Source: Silene conica (Eukaryota > Streptophyta > Magnoliopsida > Caryophyllales > Caryophyllaceae). From it: a DNA stretch of 64,000 nucleotides. The notes under the pieces were generated by a model. The model was not told the origin of the DNA, did no database searches, and worked only from the letters and a program-made list of their open reading frames with translations. Below, in pieces: positions 61,501 through 64,000 of the stretch (within the stretch, counting starts at the first letter, position 1; each line of letters begins with the position of its first letter). Location: contig CM055312.2 of assembly GCA_029255685.2 (NCBI GenBank), positions 71,252,792 to 71,316,791 on the forward strand. The letters run 5' to 3'. Both the position numbers and the translations under genes were made by a program.

Positions 61501-63618
61501 TTGGTTTATTCCTTAATTTTTTTTCTAAAACAATTAGTGTATTTTTTTTCTCATGAAAACTCATTTAAAAAAAATTAGTGTTAGCCTTTTAGCTTACAGC
61601 AATGTGTAGATAAATCCTTTGTGATATTTAAGTAAATTTGTTTTATCTATAATATGTTAATGTTTAGTAACTTATACATTACTTCATATCTCTTAGCTTT
61701 CTGTTCAATTATGTCTATGACCGGACCCGATAGAATATTTAGATCTAAGAACGGACTGCATTGTCTTTTTTTTGGTCCAGTCTTAGGTCGTTCAAATTTT
61801 AGATGGATCTTCGGTCAAGTCTGGTCTGTTCTTACTTCTTAGGCCTAATTTGAGCTTTTCATAATAGGCTAATTAAGTGAAATTGAGGGATTACTATTGA
61901 AGCTATAATATTAGTATGCTAATAAAGTTTTTGATACTATCAAACAACTAATAGGGGCTGGGATTGCTCACAATGTCTGCAATGCTGCCTTCCCTTAATT
62001 GTGAAAGCAGCACAAAGGACATTCTTGGATGTTCACATGATATCCAAACAATTACATTCTTTTTTGCCCTTTATCTGGTGGCTATTGCGCAAGGTGGGCA
62101 CAAGCCTTGTGTTCAGGCTTTTGGGGCTGATCAGTTTGATGGAGAAGATCCCGTGGAGAGCAAAGCCAGAAGCTCTTTCTTTAATTGGTGGTATGTTGGG
62201 GTGTGGACTGGTGGTTTGCTCGGCCTTGGAATCTTAAGCTATGTCCAGGAAAACCTTGGTTGGGGCCTTGGATTTGGAATTCCGTGCATCCTTGTGGTGA
62301 TTGCGCTACTGATTTTTGTGCTTGGAGCTTTGACATACCGTTTCATTGAGAAATGGGAAGGACAAAGTCCGTTCTTGAAAATTGGAAAGGTGTTTGTAGC
62401 GGCAGCAAGAAACTGGAATGCCTGGCATTTTGATCTCGCGGACTCAGAGAAAACTCAAAGAATCTTGACTAATCATGGATCGGAACAGTTCAGGTAAATA
62501 ACAATTCTTTCTTGAACAAGGTAGTATAGGATGGTCATTTGTTTAACTATGATTGTTGGCCCAATAAGTAGAAGAGAACAAGGTGTGCTATTTCTTTAAT
62601 TGTCTTTCTTTGCTGGACCTTGGTTGCAAGGTGGTTGAGGGAATTAGTCCACACTCTCACTATACCTGCCTATTGATTTATTGTTTAAGTATTAAGATTA
62701 TAAAGTGGTCCAACATTGAAAAGAGAATTGCAAATACTATCATTCGGATCATAGAGGTATCTATGAGCTGATTTGCCTCATCTCTATATTACTAGGTTTC
62801 TTGATAAAACTCTTCTTAGGCCTGAATTGTCGGAGTTAGAAGAAGCTTCTTGCAGCACAAGCGAAGTCGAAGAAGCAAAGGCCATACTTGGGTTGCTTCC
62901 AATTTGGGCTACAAGTTTAGCATTCGCAATCGTATTTTCTCAAACTTCAACTTTCTTCACGAAGCAAGGTGTTACACTGGATAGACATATCGGGTCAAGC
63001 TTTGTCATACCAGCTGCATCGTTACAGTGTATTTTTGGCATATGTGTTATTATTTTCATGCCATTTTATGATTGCGTTCTTGTGCCAATAGCCAGGACTT
63101 TTACCGGGAAACCATCTGGGATAACTATGCTTCAGAGGGTTGGAACTGGATTTTTTTTATCCATTATTTGTATGATAGTGTCTGCTATCATAGAGAAAAA
63201 AAGGCTTGAGATGGCGTTGAAGCATGGGGTGGTAGATTTGCCAAATGCGACTGTCCCTATGAGTATTTGTTGGTTACTTCCTCAATATGCCTTATTTGGG
63301 ATTGCAGAGGCATTTACCATGGTTGGTCTGCAAGAGCTTTTCTATGGTCAGGTTCCCAATGGATTACGTAGCGTTGGACTATCAATGTACTTGACTATAT
63401 TTGGCACAGGAAACCTTTTAAGTAGCCTCCTTGTAACTCTGATCGACAAAGTAACCAGTGAAGGTGGAGGAGAAAGTAGTTGGTTTTCTGATAATCTCAA
63501 TCGCGGGCATGTTGATTATTTCTATTGGTTGCTTGCGGGCCTTAATACAATAGGGTTGATCCTCTTCATGTATTGTGCAAGATCATACATCTACGTCAAA
63601 ATCAAGGTTTCTACGTAA
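58546..63618 (+). CDS. NRT1/PTR (NPF) family transporter, four exons, 585 aa
   Basis: Proton-coupled membrane transporter of the POT/NPF family, whose members move nitrate, peptides or hormones. Exons 58546-58723, 59791-60008, 61955-62493 and 62796-63618 join in frame (1,758 nt) with GT-AG introns. The length suits the family. Visible features: N-terminal LTPLL and GAVNFKHTPAVRS, then RWRSAAFIIG; the proton-coupling motif EMAER (ExxER) at the first helix; NVNAWNG, ADSFLGKYYTI; QGGHKPCVQAFGADQFD; FFNWWYVGVWTGG; central basic/acidic loop to about residue 325; LLPIWATSLAF; LPQYALFGIAEAFTMVGLQELFYGQVP near the end. About twelve hydrophobic segments are expected. The N-terminus and FIIG-VEMAER junction fit subfamily NPF5. 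Substrate cannot be inferred. No lesion is seen, so it is probably functional. Exon 1 ends after FIIG and the second exon restores the motif exactly, which fixes both sites. Confidence 0.92.
58946..59186. mobile_element. Stowaway-like MITE in intron 1 of transporter gene
   Basis: TA duplication at 58944-58945 and 59187-59188. Inverted ends CTCCCTCCGTCCCC and, from the right on the minus strand, CTCCTTCCATCCCC, both followed by a TTTGTTTACC word. About 241 bp. Confidence 0.8.
60382..61137. mobile_element. MULE-type MITE in intron 2 of transporter gene
   Basis: Inverted ends of about 90 bp share CCAAAATGG and AACGAAATGGG, then TTTGAAACTA / TTTCAAAGTA. The 9-bp duplication is GAGTGCTAG versus GGGTGCTAG (60373-60381, 61138-61146; one mismatch). 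The end words GAAACTAATTGCCC and GTCCACGTAGGCT match those of the large MULE at 50161, suggesting a common family. It contains a tRNA-like stretch. Confidence 0.65.
60601..60670 (-). other. tRNA-like sequence inside intronic MITE
   Basis: On the minus strand, GGTGGTATGGTTAGTGGTGG resembles a D-arm/A-box region and GGGGGTTTGATTCCCATC a T-arm/B-box. There is no closed acceptor stem, so it is a relic and not a tRNA gene. Confidence 0.45.
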
Positions 63619-64000
63619 ACTGTGTGATCGAGGTGTGAAACTCAGCTGTACATTATACAACGTACATAATGCAAATGACACTGTGGATGTGAAAAAGGAA
63701 CTGTGGAATGTTGCATTCGTTTTGAATCTGAAAGGTTCTATGGATTTCATCAACGTTTCTGCTATTGTATTAGACGACTATAGCGGAAGTTGCAATACAG
63801 TGATAACTACAATTATTTATAGATTCCGTTCTATATTGTACACAGATTACCCGTCTTATAAAAATTTGTGCATCTTTCAAATATACAATGGGGGGAGTAG
63901 TGATTGAACGTAACTTTGTGCAATTGTGAAATTAGTCACATAACTTTCAATTGGAGTAATTTGGCCCCATAACTTAAATAATAAGTGAAATTAAACCCCT
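63619..64000 (+). other. 3' untranslated/downstream region of transporter gene
   Basis: Non-coding sequence after the stop. AATAA-type signals are not strong (ATAATAAG near 63980). The last about 100 bp (ACTTTGTGCAATTGTG, TTGGCCCCATAACTTAAA) has the look of a repeat running out of the window, but the other end is not visible. Confidence 0.4.

Overview
The window is nuclear DNA from a flowering plant, almost certainly a eudicot. It is AT-rich, has GT-AG introns and is packed with nested plant transposons: Ty1/copia and Ty3/gypsy LTR elements, a LINE, hAT, Mutator-like, PIF/Harbinger-like, Stowaway-like and Helitron-like DNA. Caryophyllales is only a guess from the general look of the repeats. 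I see exactly one apparently intact host gene, a peptide/nitrate-transporter-family gene at the far right. Everything to its left is transposon or unassigned intergenic sequence.

Layout. 1-1221 is a segment repeated at 16599-16901 plus 23053-23962. 1222-10238 is a gag-only copia-type element with two 1.25-kb LTRs and the 3' tail of a second copy fused upstream. It abuts a minus-strand gypsy element (10239-15575) that is cut off inside reverse transcriptase and whose 2.9-kb LTR carries two arrays of hairpins. The second copy of the repeated segment holds a 6.1-kb hAT-like element (16902-23044, 8-bp target duplication, empty site visible at about 297-304) stuffed with Helitron-like repeats, MITEs and tRNA-like sequences.

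25724-35890 is a complete Tat-lineage gypsy element on the minus strand: two 0.5-kb LTRs, 5-bp target duplication ATTAT, and an extra archaeal-type RNase H. Its gag-pol has eight stop codons and two frameshifts. An oppositely oriented four-exon ORF (26633-28726, 622 aa when joined) is fully open. 37490-49320 is a LINE split by a copia fragment, with nested MITEs and a solo LTR.

50161-57980 is a Mutator-like element with about 250-bp inverted ends. It carries a FAR1-type gene fragment embedded in more than 1 kb of TACAATAAC-motif arrays and a further solo LTR. The four-exon transporter gene (58546-63618, 585 aa) closes the window and has a MITE in intron 1 and another in intron 2.

How the parts relate. 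Most features are layers of insertion, and several have their pre-insertion site preserved in a paralogue within the window. The most unusual signals are: (i) tandem hairpins with compensating arm changes in the gypsy LTR at 13390-13960 and 14230-14640; (ii) similar but sequence-unrelated palindrome arrays in two other LTRs; (iii) the open spliced antisense gene inside an otherwise dead retrotransposon; (iv) a gag-only copia family with a conserved terminal splice. All coordinates come from reading the sequence by eye, and no homology search was run.
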